Source: Blumeriella jaapii (taxonomy: Eukaryota; Ascomycota; Leotiomycetes; Helotiales; Drepanopezizaceae). From it: a DNA stretch of 64,000 bases. The translations under genes were made by a program, and so were the position numbers. Shown here in pieces: positions 10,659 to 21,575 of this stretch (its first letter is position 1; every line of letters starts with the position of its first letter). The notes below the pieces were generated by a model. It was not told where the DNA came from, did no database searches, and was given only the letters and a program-made list of their open reading frames with translations. The stretch is taken from positions 186,001 through 250,000 of the forward strand of contig VWND01000031.1 in the NCBI GenBank assembly GCA_009599575.1, written 5' to 3'.

Positions 10659-11518
10659 ATGGCAACTCACGAGACCATAGAATGGGAAACGCCGGTCCCC
10701 AAGAAAGGCATCTTCAGCAGCTCCACCACGCCATCAACACCGACACCCACCTGTGTCAAAGAAGCGCAGAGCGAGGACTCTGCGACCTTCAAGCGCACGT
10801 TCTCCGAGCGGTACTTGTCTCGCTGGGCAGCCTTTATGGGATGGAGTCGCAAGCGCCTGCTGTGTAGCCTTGCCGCGCTCATCCTCCTCCTTGTGCTCAT
10901 CTTGGGCCTGGCACTCGGCATCGGCCTCTCGCACAAGTCGTTAGTCACTCTCGATACATTCCATCCTGGAGTTCTTCCCTAAGGACTCCTTTCTCTCCCT
11001 TCTCCTAGCTCGGACCGCATGCGCCCTGATTCTCTCCTAACCTCACGTATCCATTACGAATCTGTTTCGACTGCGCGTCGCGCAGCGTTTCCTACAATTT
11101 CTTTCCTCAGAGCCGGCTAATACCCTTTTCTCCCCCCAGAAAACAAGCGCAAAACCTGCCTCTGCCGACAAGATCCGGCATCTTCACTGGTGATTTGACC
11201 TACTACAGTCCTGGACCTGGGTTTGGGGCCTGTGGCTTTGAAAACGGTCCCACGGACGCGATTTGCGCCGTGTCGCACTCGCTGTGGGACGCGGTGTTGA
11301 CGAGCTCGAACCCGAATCACAACCCGCTGTGTGGGAAGAAGATCAGGATTACGAGATACAACGAGGGGGCGGGGGGCAATCGGAGTGTGGATGTGATGGT
11401 CGTTGATAAGTGCATGGGGTGCGAGCCTACGGATCTGGATCTGAGCATCAAGATGTTCACTGCCCTTGCGGATGAGAGTCTGGGAAGGGTTGTGGGATCA
11501 TGGGCATGGTTGACCTGA
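10659..11518 (+). CDS. membrane-anchored RlpA-like double-psi beta-barrel (barwin/expansin-type) protein
   Basis: Two exons, 10659-10939 and 11140-11518, joined in phase 2 (GTTAGT...CCCAG, 200-nt intron), give 219 aa. Residues 1-70 form a Ser/Thr/Pro-rich and basic cytosolic head. Around 70-90 is one hydrophobic span (LLCSLAALILLLVLILGLALGIGL) interrupted only by small residues. The C-terminal ~115 residues are a double-psi beta-barrel domain: GDLTYYSPGPGFGACGFEN, then NPLCGKKIRITRY, VDVMVVDKCMGC and DLDLSIKMFTAL, ending VGSWAWL. The DxCxGC...DLDLS pattern is the hallmark of this fold, shared by fungal barwin-like, cerato-platanin-like and expansin-like proteins. The topology predicts a type II membrane protein with the barrel outside, bound to or acting on the wall; that role is inferred. 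A TATA box and a short uORF precede it, and a 72-bp duplication follows the stop. Confidence 0.85.
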
Positions 11519-11522
11519 GCAG

Positions 11523-11672
11523 CCAGGGGAAAAGGGGAGAGAGCTGGGTTCCTCGGATTATGTCTAAGATGAGAAGGCTCCTTGGTTTGAACCGCCAGGG
11601 AGAAGAGAATGGGGGCTGGGTTCCTCAAATTATGTCTACGATGAGAAAGCTCCTTGCGTTGAATCGCCAGGG
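11523..11672 (+). repeat. 72-bp direct tandem duplication just after the barrel gene
   Basis: Two clear copies (11543-11614 and 11615-11672, the second truncated) keep a constant 72-bp offset, and a weaker match of the unit's end occurs at 11523-11542. They begin a few bases after the stop codon at 11516-11518. The unit is a multiple of three. A frame opening with an ATG at 11500, overlapping the end of the barrel gene in another frame, stays open to 11823 and repeats WVPxIMSxMRxLLxLNRQG. It may be plain 3'-UTR duplication or a translated repeat; no further evidence is visible. Confidence 0.7.
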
Positions 11673-13029
11673 GGATTTTGGGTCGGTGCCTTCAAAGAGC
11701 GAGTCACTACGGTATCGGTCTGGGATTGACATACGAAGGGCGTCAGAGCTAGGCAGCAGCTGGCACTGTGCATTCGGAAACAGTTTTTACGAGATACCCC
11801 TTAGTGTTTACATTCGCCAATAGCATACCTAGATATCACCAAGGTGAATTCACTCGGTGATTTCACGTACCCAAACCCATCCGAGTCCTTTAGACAAACC
11901 GTATCCTCTCAAGTATCCTCAAAATTGGAGCACCAGTCGTTGGATCGCTTGACCCAGGCTATACGCCCATCCGAATTCCAATGGCTCTTAACTCCTACCT
12001 TCGGCTCCTTCGACCATCAGCGCGAACGACATCTGCAACGAGGAAGGTTGAGGGAGGCGAGATGTTGGAGATAGACATATTACAGTAAGCTAGCAAAGTC
12101 TAGAAGATGCAGAGTGCGCCTGTCTATTCATTGCTTTTTGAGTGCAATGCGACTCGTGGACTGCTTCCTTTCTGCAAGAAACATTTCGTTGCAGTCGTTC
12201 TAGATTGAAGGGGCATGGCTGCAAGGTCCGAAACCCAAAGATTGCGACCGTAAGCGTTACGATGTTGGTATGATTTGTACAGTACAATCTGGTACTGTCA
12301 ATACACGGGGGTGGCTTTGTGTACACATTTCAAGCATGCTTGGAAGCTGCAAGTGCTGGATTCTCTACGCTCGAAAGCGAGAGTACACACATGCAATTCA
12401 CAGCTCGCTTGAATGTACCCTACTTTCTTCGTCGAGCGAAGTACTCAATCGTGAACATACATCGAATTTTCTCGCCAAAAAGAGCTGAAAGGTGGTGACC
12501 TTGTGTGTAAACCGTAGCAATTGCGTTTGTCACTACTATTCAAGGGCTAAATGTATACGCTCCCTTAAGTAATGCCATATTGGCCCAGACATAAAAGTGG
12601 AATGAATGCGTTTCCCATGGAGACTCTCATGAAGAGGTGGTAGATTGTCAGACCGAGAGTGCTTGCCTGTTAAGCTGAGCGAGTTGTAAGCTTGGCCCTT
12701 CATGATGCTCAGTCGTCTCAGTGCACCACATCGAAAGACCTCTAAGAATCCAGATCCTCATAGTCGAAGAGCATTTCACTGATAGAACCTGTGGAGCCGC
12801 TGACGAAACAGCAGAGCGCATAATGATAGCAGCTTGCGTTGGCTGTCCTAGGGCTCGAGACGATTGACGGAGCTGAGAGTGGGATGCATTTGCAACGCTC
12901 GGAACCCAAGTCAAAAGTCGGATGGCCCCCTTGCAGGATGTTTTTTAGCCGTAGATCAGGGGAGTGGTGATGTCAGAGGACAGGCCGTGTGAAAATGAAG
13001 TGGACGTGACGTTCCGTTGAGGTACAGCA
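11673..13029. other. intergenic, no gene seen
   Basis: About 1.35 kb between the barrel gene and the 3' end of the methyltransferase gene. Only short, compositionally random frames occur. No RNA gene or repeat is recognised. Confidence 0.5.
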
Positions 13030-14131
13030 TTATCTGATTTCACCACCACCAAGAATGTCCTTTATGTTGATTTCACCGCTGCCTCTAGCCAACGGCTGGG
13101 CCTGATTCGGACCTTCTTTCCAACCGATCATGTAGATCATGCGGAACGTCGCTGGCAGTGTACCGTCTTTGTTGCCGTGAAGCTCGCGGTAAATACCCTC
13201 ATTGGCAAGCAGAACGTCTCTCTTGAGAGCCCCAGCTTCTCTCCCGAGGATGGCATTGCTCTCTCCCATGGCCTGCAAATCTTGCATCAGGGCAAATGTA
13301 TCAGGAAAATCCACCACGATGTCATCGACGTCGACCGTTAGCATTTTGAACCCAGCCTTCTGTAAAAGCCCACCCATGTCTCGCACGTCGGCCAGAGGAG
13401 AAACATGCGGCGAGACTCCACCTCGTCGTTCTTGGTCTGCTAGTTGAAGTGACGTCCGCAGTTCGTACAGCGTATCTCCTCCAAACATAGCTGCCACGAA
13501 GGGGCAGTCGGGCTTCAGAACATGGTTTATCTGTGCCAACAGCGACGGCAGGTCGTTGATCCAGTGCATGCTCAGAGAGCTCAGCACGGCATCGAAAGTA
13601 TGCGCCTCAAAGGGAAGTCTTTCCTCATCCTCGAGCACTTCGCGGGCGAGATTGATCTCGCGGTTGAATGGTAGATCGGCATCCCGGTACAGCGTGTTTC
13701 GTGACGACTCTACGGCAGTGAGCTTCGAGAGTCGCGAGGAGATGGGCGCAAGCTCTTTGTTGGGGACCGGATATGGATCTGGCAGGGTAAGTGCTCGTGC
13801 AATGTTACATGAATTTGCGCCGAGGTCGAGGACATGATCGAAGTGGCGGTTGATGTCCTGGAAGCATTAGCAGTGCATGCCCGATTGCATTCAGAGCGCG
13901 TACTAGAAGTCTCTCTGACAGGCGCAAGGCCACTTCATCCTTCAGATAATCGACCTGTCTGCTCCTCTCTACATTGGCAGCTGCACGCTCTTTCTGCAGG
14001 TATTTGGTATGGCGATTGAAGACTTGCAGCATTGGCGATCCCGGAGCCTGTACTGCGTAGCCTCGTGAAGGCTGTATCCTCCTTCTCATAGCCGGGCGAG
14101 GGAGAAACGGTCGGAAAGTTGCAGCTTTCAT
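13030..14131 (-). CDS. NDUFAF5: NDUFAF5-like mitochondrial SAM-dependent methyltransferase-fold protein (complex I assembly)
   Basis: Two exons on the minus strand, 14131-13904 and 13857-13030, phase 0 (GTACGC...CCAG, 46-nt intron), give 351 aa, the usual length of the family. The N-terminus MKAATFRPFLPRPAMRRRIQ is rich in Arg and lacks acids, like a mitochondrial presequence. Next come MLQVFNRHTKYLQKERAA and VDYLKDEVALRLSERLL, then the SAM-binding motif I VLDLGANSCNIARAL. Further signatures are DAVLSSLSMHWINDLPSLL, VLKPDCPFVAAMFGGDTLYE, DMGGLLQKAGFKMLTVD, and the family-typical LQAMGESNAILGR and TFRMIYMIGWKEG. In other eukaryotes NDUFAF5 hydroxylates an arginine of the NDUFS7 subunit during early complex I assembly in the matrix. 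Its presence fits an organism with a rotenone-sensitive complex I. Transcription diverges from the AP-2 alpha gene. Confidence 0.92.
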
Positions 14132-14701
14132 CTTGTCGTAGGGCAGAGGCAACTTGCCGTGGTTGTTGTGGTTGTTGTGGTTGTAGTGGTTGTGGGGGAC
14201 TAGCAAAGAGAAGGCTGAAGATGTGACCAGGCCGGCGTGGGAGCCTCGCCAAGACAAAGTTTACATGCACTCGGCGCTCGAGCAAGTGAGTGAGTGAGTG
14301 ATGAGTGAGTGACTGACTGCACTTCCTCACTTCTACACACTACACGCCCATGACTTGATCACCACACTCGCACTTCGCAAGCAACGAGACCACGCCGACG
14401 ACAGCAACTCACTGCAGCTGCAGCTGCAGACGGGAGAAACTGCGGGCTATCACGCCGCTCTCCTTTTCGAATGGAGTTCCACGCACAAGGCTAAACCCCC
14501 TCGGTCTCTTCAAATCCCTCCGACTGAGAGCCTCTGCGTCCTGCCACTCGCCCAGTCAGACCGGGCAACCTCGCCGTCTTCCTCCTCGGGACTGACCTGC
14601 CGCGGCTCTCACATCGATCATATCCTGGTGGCGGGCATTTGGGTGCCACGGCGCTCTGCAAGGCGTCAACGTGCGTGGGGAACGAGAGCCACGACTTCAG
14701 C
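14132..14701. promoter_or_regulatory. 570-bp divergent promoter region (NDUFAF5-like / AP-2 alpha)
   Basis: This spacer separates two start codons pointing away from each other. It holds a GTTGTG-rich run (about 14160-14195), a GAGT tandem run (about 14283-14311) and a CTGCAGCTGCAGCTGCAG palindromic stretch near 14413-14430. No TATA box is obvious on either side, as is common for housekeeping genes. Confidence 0.5.
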
Positions 14702-17700
14702 ATGGCGAGTTCGGCGGCAGCGGGCTTTTTGAGCCGTGGCTCATCTGGAAACAATGCTAGTATGCGTGGGTTGGTGCAGTTTATTGCGGACATCCGAAAC
14801 GCGAGGGCGAGGGAGCTGGAGGAAAAGCGAATCAACAAGGAACTGGCAAACATCAGGTGCGTGATCCGTCGGCACCCTTCTGAGGTGGGAAACACGCTGA
14901 TGCTTTTTCTATGGTACAGACAGAAGTTCAGAGGTTCGGCTGCCGAGTCTTGCGATGGCCTGGAAGTCTGCATGGAGACATTTACTGATCCACGGTTGCA
15001 GATGGGAACCTCAACGGCTACCACAAGAAGAAATATGTCTGCAAGGTGAGTAGGTCTGGCATGTCTCCAAACACAACATCTGACTCGAGTTTAGCTCCTC
15101 TACATATACATTCTTGGTTGGAATGTTGACTTTGGACACTTGGAAGCTGTCAATCTGATTTCGGCAAACAAGTACTCGGAGAAGCAGATAGGATACCTTG
15201 CCATGACCCTCTTCCTCCACGAGCAACACGAGCTTTTACATTTGGTCGTCAACAGCATACGGAAAGATCTCATGGATAACAACGAGTTGTACAATTGTTT
15301 AGCGCTTCATGCCATTGCCAATGTAGGGAGTAGGGAGATGGGCGAGGCACTAAGTGGCGAAGTTCACAGATTGCTCATATCTCCGTATGTTCCGAAAGTC
15401 CTGCTGACAGTCTGACATTGCTGATTTGTAATTCAGCACGTCCAAGTCGTTCGTGAAGAAGAAGGCTGCCTTAACTCTACTCCGGCTCTACCGGAAACAT
15501 CCTGATATTGTTCAGCCGCAATGGGCCGAAAGAATCATATCACTAATGGACGATGTCGACATGGGAGTTGCGCTTTCTGTCACATCGCTGGTCATGGCAC
15601 TTGCCCAGGACCAACCTGATCAATACAAAGGTAGCTATGTCAAAGCTGCATCAAGAATGAAGCGGATTTTAGTCGACCGCGAATACGCGTCAGACTATCT
15701 GTACTACAAGGTGCCTTGTCCGTGGATACAAGTCAAGCTCTTGAGGCTCTTACAATACTACCCACCTTCAGGTACGTAATCCCCCCTCCCCCCTCCCAAT
15801 CGAGGACGATAGTTTGTTGATATACCATCAGAGGATACACATGTCCGCGCCTTGATCCGCGAAGCCTTGCAAAAGATTTTAAATCTAGCCCTGGAGATGC
15901 CCAAGAACGTGCAGCAAAACAACGCGCAAAACGCCGTGCTTTTCGAAGCCATCAACCTTATAATTCATCTTGACACCGAGCAGGCACTAATGAACCAAAT
16001 TTCGCACCGACTTGGCAAATTTATCCAGTCTAGAGAGACAAATGTACGGTACCTCGGGCTGGAGGCTATGACCCATTTGGCTGCACGAGCAGAAAACCTA
16101 GGTCCCATTAAAGAACACCAGGCCATTATCATCAGTTCATTAAAAGACAGAGATATCAGTGTGCGGCGTAAAGGTCTCGATTTGCTGTACAGCATGTGCG
16201 ACCAGACCAATGCTCAACCGATCGTTGGCGAGCTTCTGCAATATCTCCAAAATGCTGATTTCGCAATCCGAGAAGAAATGGTCTTGAAGATCGCCATCCT
16301 GACAGAGAAATATGCGACGGATATTCAATGGTATGTTGATATCTCCCTGCGGCTGATCTCAATTGCGGGAGATCATGTGAGCGACGAAGTCTGGCACCGA
16401 GTCATTCAAATTGTTACGAACAACGAGGAGCTTCAAGTCTATGCTGCACAAAACATCTTGCAGTATCTCAAGGCAGACCATTGTCACGAGACTCTGGTCA
16501 AGATCGGCGGTTATATTCTGGGCGAGTTTGGTCATCTTGTCGCAGAAGACAAGGGCTGCAGTCCTATCGAACAATTTATCGCTCTCCAAGGAAAGCTCCA
16601 AGGCTGTTCGTCTCCCACTAGAGCGATCATTTTGTCTTGTTTTATCAAATTCGTCAATCTATTCCCTGAAATCAAGTCTCGGCTCTTGTACGTTTTCCAG
16701 GCATACAGCCACACTTTGGACTCCGAACTTCAACAACGAGCATGTGAATACCTTGCATTGGCGAGTCTGCCTACAGATGATTTGCTACGGACGGTATGCG
16801 ATGAGATGCCACCATTTCCAGAACGCCAATCTGCACTTTTATCTCGATTACACCAGAAGCATGGCAACACAAGCGACAAGCGTACCTGGGTAGTGGGCGG
16901 GAAAGATGCCAATGCGAATGAGAAGGATTTCAATCTGAGCAAGAGCCCTGGTCTCAAGCAAGCTATTGGTGAAAACGGCGCGAGCGAAAGGCTCAGCAAA
17001 CGGGGCAGCAAGCAATGGCTCGAATGGCCCCACAAATGGAAGCAATGACCTTGCAGGCTTGGATATGCTGGACTCAGGCCCTTCTGAGCCCAAGACATTG
17101 AAAGTGCCCAACCTTGCCAGTGCTGCTCACCTGTCGCCTGATTGGGAGCATGGCTACAACACACTTCTCCTCCGAGGAGAAGGAATTCTATACGAAGACG
17201 GGCAAATACAGATTGGTGTGCGATCAGAATACCGTGGCCAAATGGCCTGTATCATTCTCTACTTTTCCAACAAATCGCCAACAGCAGTTACATCCTTCAC
17301 GACTACGCTAGACCTTGAGCCATCCGACAAGGCGAATTTGAGTTGGGAAGTCAAGGGCTTACCCGAGAGTACGATAAATGAAGCTACGCAGAGCCAACAA
17401 ATGATCATGTTCGAAGCAAAGAAGGTCTTCGAAAAGAGTCCCACCATTCGAATCAGCTACTTGGCAGGAGCACTCCAAGCTCTCACACTGAAGCTTCCTA
17501 TAACAATTCACAAATTCATGGACCCTGCCGAGCTTTCAGCCGAGGATTTTTTCAAGCGCTGGAAGCAGATTGGCAGTGCGCCCCGGGAAGCCCAGCGTGT
17601 CTTTGGCGTGAAAGGTGGCAAAGGGGGAGATCGCGAGATCAACGACAGCTTCATCCGACGAACCATCGCAGGATTCAGATGGGGTATACTTGACGGTGTT

Positions 17701-18019
17701 GATCCCAACAAGAAGAATTTTGTCGGCGCCAGCGTTTTGCATACTAGTGAAGGTGGCAAGTTTGGGTGCTTGCTCCGACTCGAGCCTAATTACACGACGG
17801 GGGTAAGTTCACAACTCGGCAGCGATTGAAGTGTATGCTAACCATTCATCTCAGATGGTCCGTCTTACTATTCGAGCCACGGACGAGAGCGTACCTCCTA
17901 TTATGATCCAAACTATGCAAGAACGCCTTGAAGTCGGTGTCTCTATTCATCCCGAAGCAATTGAGTCTCTGTCCAGAAGAGATATCTCAGATGCCTTCAG
18001 TAATGTGCTTGTAACATGA
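14702..18019 (+). CDS. APL3: AP-2 adaptor complex alpha subunit (one-base frame discrepancy in the hinge)
   Basis: Alpha-adaptin is the large subunit of the AP-2 complex that links clathrin to PIP2 membranes and cargo in endocytosis. Exons: 14702-14856, 14920-14933 (14 nt), 15002-15045, 15095-15384, 15437-15771, 15832-17802 and 17855-18019; all other splice phases agree. Landmarks: MRGLVQFIADIRNARARELE, the basic HKKKYVCKLLYIY PIP2-binding segment, NVDFGHLEAVNLISANKY, the trunk of HEAT-type helices to about residue 640, VVGGKDANANEKD at the hinge, and the appendage (ASAAHLSPDWEHGYN, SAEDFFKRWKQIG, WGILDGVDPNKKN, FGCLLRLEPNYTTG). Between GLKQAI (to about 16967) and NGSNDLAGLD (about 17030) the reading must move by one base; an AAAA run at 16972-16975 is the simplest site. 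Without it the protein would be 990 aa, a normal length. A 46-nt weak GTCTCA...CAG intron also restores phase but would delete GLKQAI. Trunk and appendage both look intact, so an assembly error is likely. Confidence 0.93.
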
Positions 18020-19255
18020 GATCCCCAAGATAGGGATAAGCCAGCACACGCTGGAGTGGAAACATGCATTTGTCTTCAGGTACGACAGTTGGGGAAGCAC
18101 GTTTGGTGTCGAAGTATATAGTTTGCTTGTGCATCTCAATGGAGTCCTGCTGAGTGCTTTGACAGCATTTCTGTAGTTCTGCTCGTTGGCCTTCGTCATT
18201 CCTGCCTGGTCCATAATCCTCCCACGAAACAAATTGACCAAGGTAGAGCCTCGCTTCCTTGGATGCAAAACACATTGGCCGGCCTGACCCACCCGCGTCG
18301 CCAAGCTGAACCTTACCAAGTTGTGCGTGCAGGCCGTCGACTACCGGGCTTTCGGTCCTGTCACGTCCAACCTTGAGACCTGCGCCTGCGTGTTTTTTTT
18401 TCGCTTCCGGCGCGCTAGGTGCTCTATCCGAATCCGGACAGGCACATCCCGCGCCGAGCTCAGGACGTCGGTACCCGTCTCTTTTTATGCGGGTGTGGCT
18501 CGGGAGAAAGACCTTGGAAAAGAGATGGATGCTGCCCTTCCGCGGATCATGAAAATTTGGATCTAGCGACGTAGCAGCAGGAAATTGTGTTTTTTTTTTT
18601 GGAACCGGCTTCGAGGCTCGAAGTATAGGGCGGCAGTGCTGCCTTGGGTTACGCTTTTGAAGGTATGTCCAATGTCGAATCCAAGCCAGGGCGCGCTCAC
18701 CGAAGCCGCGATCTCAATACTATGCACACACTTGATATCACTGGAGGGTGGGAACTTACAATGCTACAGTACAGTACATACGGTGATACCTCTCCGAGCC
18801 GTGGAAGAATCCCTGAATATGACATACCTTCTGGGTTTGTTGCCAAGCGAAATGCGAACCGAGTCAGGCATGTTGCTCCCACTGTTCACACCGCTGCTCG
18901 ATGACCCATGCCGACAACACGTCTATTCGCCAAGTTGAAAATCTTGTCGCTTTCTAATGCAAGTTGCGCCGTTCCGTTTGCAGTCCCTCCCTCATAACAC
19001 TCGGTCTAGTGGGAAAATCGACATGCTAACACTACAAGCAGGGCGCATCGTAAAGCGATTCGAGTTAAGGCCTTGATAACCTGCTCATGTGATTAAAGAT
19101 CGCGCGATTTTTACTAGATGCTTTGAAGTCATGGTGTTTTATGGCTTTCATTGGTAAGCTAATAGCTCAGCAACATTAAATGAATACCGGAGCACTGCAA
19201 GAAGTTGAGAAGATTTCTGAAACCGAGATACCCCTAAGCGTAACTGTTTCGAGGA
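18020..19255. other. intergenic, no gene seen
   Basis: Convergent spacer between the AP-2 alpha gene and the enoyl-CoA hydratase relic. It has a T10 run near 18591 and a GTAC-type word near 18766-18780. The short frames do not resemble known proteins. Confidence 0.45.
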
Positions 19256-20140
19256 TTACCGGTCTCTGAGTACCGGCTGGCGTTTCTCCACCATTGCAGT
19301 CAAACCCTCTGCCCAATCCTCAAACGCAAAGGAGCCGTGGTAGAGACTCCGATCAAGCTTGAATCCTGCCTCCAAGCTCATTTCGTCCGCTGCGGGCAAT
19401 CATAAGTTGAACTCAATGTTTTTGATTTGCAAGGTTTCCGTTGAGAATGGCTTATTTGGCTAACATGACAACAGATGTCGAACGGGAAGCGATCTTTCGT
19501 GCAGCTGCTAGCGTCGGATCATAGAGTTCGTTTCGTACAAAGGCCTGCGCCTTGATAAGCAAGTTTGCTCACCTAGAATGAATACAGATGGTAGGATTTG
19601 TCTGATCGTACGAACCCGTCAACTCTGGAAGCCCAACCTTCGCATCGTCGGCCCCGTAATTGAGATCGCACATCATCGCCAGCTCAAACCCTACACTAGG
19701 AGCAAAGCTTGCTACCCATGCACTGATAGCTCATCGAAGCCACTGCAATGACAACTCCTTGAAATATCCTGCTCGGCACGCATCGGCCGTACTGATACTC
19801 TGCAGTTCGTTCAAATCTGCTCCGACCGCACAGACGCAAGTGTCATCGATGGATATCATCAACGAACACAAGTCAAAAGTAAACATTTTGAACGCGAGTG
19901 TGGCCAACGAGACGTCCTCTTCGACGAGATGAATAGTGACAGAAGTCGAGGCTTGCCTGAAATCGGCCCGGCTTGTTGAACACCTGTCAAAACCACAGCC
20001 CGCATTTCACGATCACGTTCGACTGTTGCGAGGGCCGCCACGAGTATGTTGACGGCATGCTGCGACCCAGCGTTCCTTTTCTCTGGGCGGTTGAGCTTCA
20101 ACACAGCTACGCCTTGATCATGAACATTAACCTACAAGGA
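19256..20140 (-). pseudogene. decayed enoyl-CoA hydratase/isomerase (crotonase family) gene
   Basis: On the minus strand, fragments of a crotonase appear in order. First comes GVAVLKLNRPEKRNAGSQHA...REMRAVVLTG (20130-19970). About 120 nt of unrelated or intronic sequence follows, then AVGADLNELQSISTADACRA and FKELSLQW (19840-19740). After an in-frame TGA come VGFELAMMCDLNYGADDAKV and GLPELTG, equivalent to the usual GGGCELAMMCD...AKFGxPEI block. In other frames ARKIASRS and EMSLEAGFKLDRSLY...EDWAEGLTAMVEKRQPV form the C-terminus, ending TAA at 19256-19258. The glycines of the oxyanion-hole loop (usually GFALGGG) are replaced, and several stops and frame changes occur. Functional members hydrate or isomerise enoyl-CoA in fatty-acid or secondary metabolism. 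The N-terminal exon is not recognisable. Confidence 0.75.
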
Positions 20141-21240
20141 CGCCAGGGAGCCACTTGTTGCTACGTTGAGGACACCTTTAATCGAGCCAGGGAGTAGTAC
20201 ACCCAGTGTATGTGTCCCACCCGAACGAGTGAATTGTCGTTCGAGCAATCCTTCGTGGAGCTGGACACATCTTCTAATTTATTGTATGTCTTGAAGTGCC
20301 GATCGGGCTCTCGAGCGATCAACTGACAGAAGTCATGAAACAACGGACTTGCTTCCAGGCTGAAAAAAAAATCCGTAGCTTTTCTATCTTGAAATCTTGA
20401 GCTTTGTCGCTTGCTTTATTGTTCTTGAGGATGCTAGCAAGCACCCCTGACTAGCGTGGTCCACTATTGAAATGCGTTGATAAACAATAACGAGTCAGTG
20501 CTAGCGGGCGAGCTGATGACATTCTCGCCAAAGTATTCGCCTCTTCACAAGCTTAAATGGACTAACCACCATACTATCTCTCATGAATGGAGCAATCATT
20601 ATCTCTCGAGGCCATCTAACGCCACACTTTTAAGCTTTAATCATACTTCACGCTCAAGAACAAGGTGGTCAACGGAGTATGGTCGCAAGAGAATGGAACA
20701 GCGCCATCTGTTTTCAAGTCATGTTTCTCTTGGCGGACAGGCTTCCTGGCCGCACAAGTGCGCAATCCAGCTACAAGGAATAATGGCTTGGTAAGAGAAG
20801 CATTCACAAGCATTCGCACGGACATGTCTTTAATGTTCCCTCGTTTCGAAGGTGAATGCTTGGTTGCCTTCAAGGGTGTTGTGAACCAGAGAAACTGCTC
20901 TTCGAGCGTGTGGATGGGGCTTATTGACATACGGTATAATAATTGACTACAGAGATTTACAGTTGATATGAAATGGTGAAAATGATACTACCATTGCTGG
21001 TTAATTGGCAGCAGCTGGGTTTTCAATTTAATCTGTCGCCCCGGGTTTTAGTATTTGGACGAGGACCGCTTGCGCCCGCACGTGACAAACGTATCCACGA
21101 ATTGATAGCTAGGACAGGTGACGGCTGAGACCGCACTCCGTCACAATATGAAGGATTCCCAAGCTCCGTGCATACTGCGTCTTGAGAAGTTTTACGGAAA
21201 AGTGATCCTCTTTACGGAGCCTTCAACCAGGATCGTGGTT
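20141..21240. other. gene-poor spacer between two gene relics
   Basis: About 1.1 kb with no supported gene. A frame at 20665-20946 shows no recognisable domain. The composition is AT-richer than the gene-dense core. Confidence 0.4.
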
Positions 21241-21575
21241 CTTGACGACTCTTTAAAAAAAGCAGAAAATAACACCGAGACCAAGGCTACCTGACGCTTA
21301 CTCGGATGGTGTTTATGCTATTTACACTTCAGGTAAAACCGGATGTTTTGATGACCCAAACTTCTGATTTGAATTCTAGGGACTTCGGGACCACCTAAAG
21401 GTGTGGATCTTTGTCACCGGAACATGGCAAACCTGTTGCTTAATTCTCCTGGGGGAAATTGGTACAATGCGAGGAACATGCGTTGTTCTGTCTCTTTCTG
21501 TCTCTTCAGGGACCCCAAAGATACCTTGGGAAACGAGATTGTCAAGTCTGCCAAGGGTAATGATCCTAATGCGTG
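21241..21575 (+). pseudogene. relic of an adenylate-forming (NRPS-like) enzyme
   Basis: TRIVVLDDSLKKAEN is followed, after a frame change near 21293, by PDAYSDGVYAIYTSG. A 47-nt GTAAAA...CTAG intron (21333-21379) then splices in phase to GTSGPPKGVDLCHRNMANLLL. Together these give the A3 core motif YTSGTSGPPKGV of adenylation domains, in which the phosphate of ATP is bound, followed by the usual HRN block. Downstream the frame continues with little similarity and stops near 21575. No A4-A10 motifs, carrier protein or condensation domain are visible, so it is a fragment of a nonribosomal peptide synthetase or related carboxylic-acid-activating enzyme. It lies in the same decayed stretch as the crotonase relic. 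Confidence 0.7.

Noticed and set aside
16951..16996. 46-nt intron in the AP-2 alpha hinge (GTCTCA...CTCAG)
   Set aside because: It restores phase, but the donor is very weak, no branch site is visible and it would remove the family-like GLKQAI segment. A one-base indel is simpler, so the intron is kept only as an alternative.
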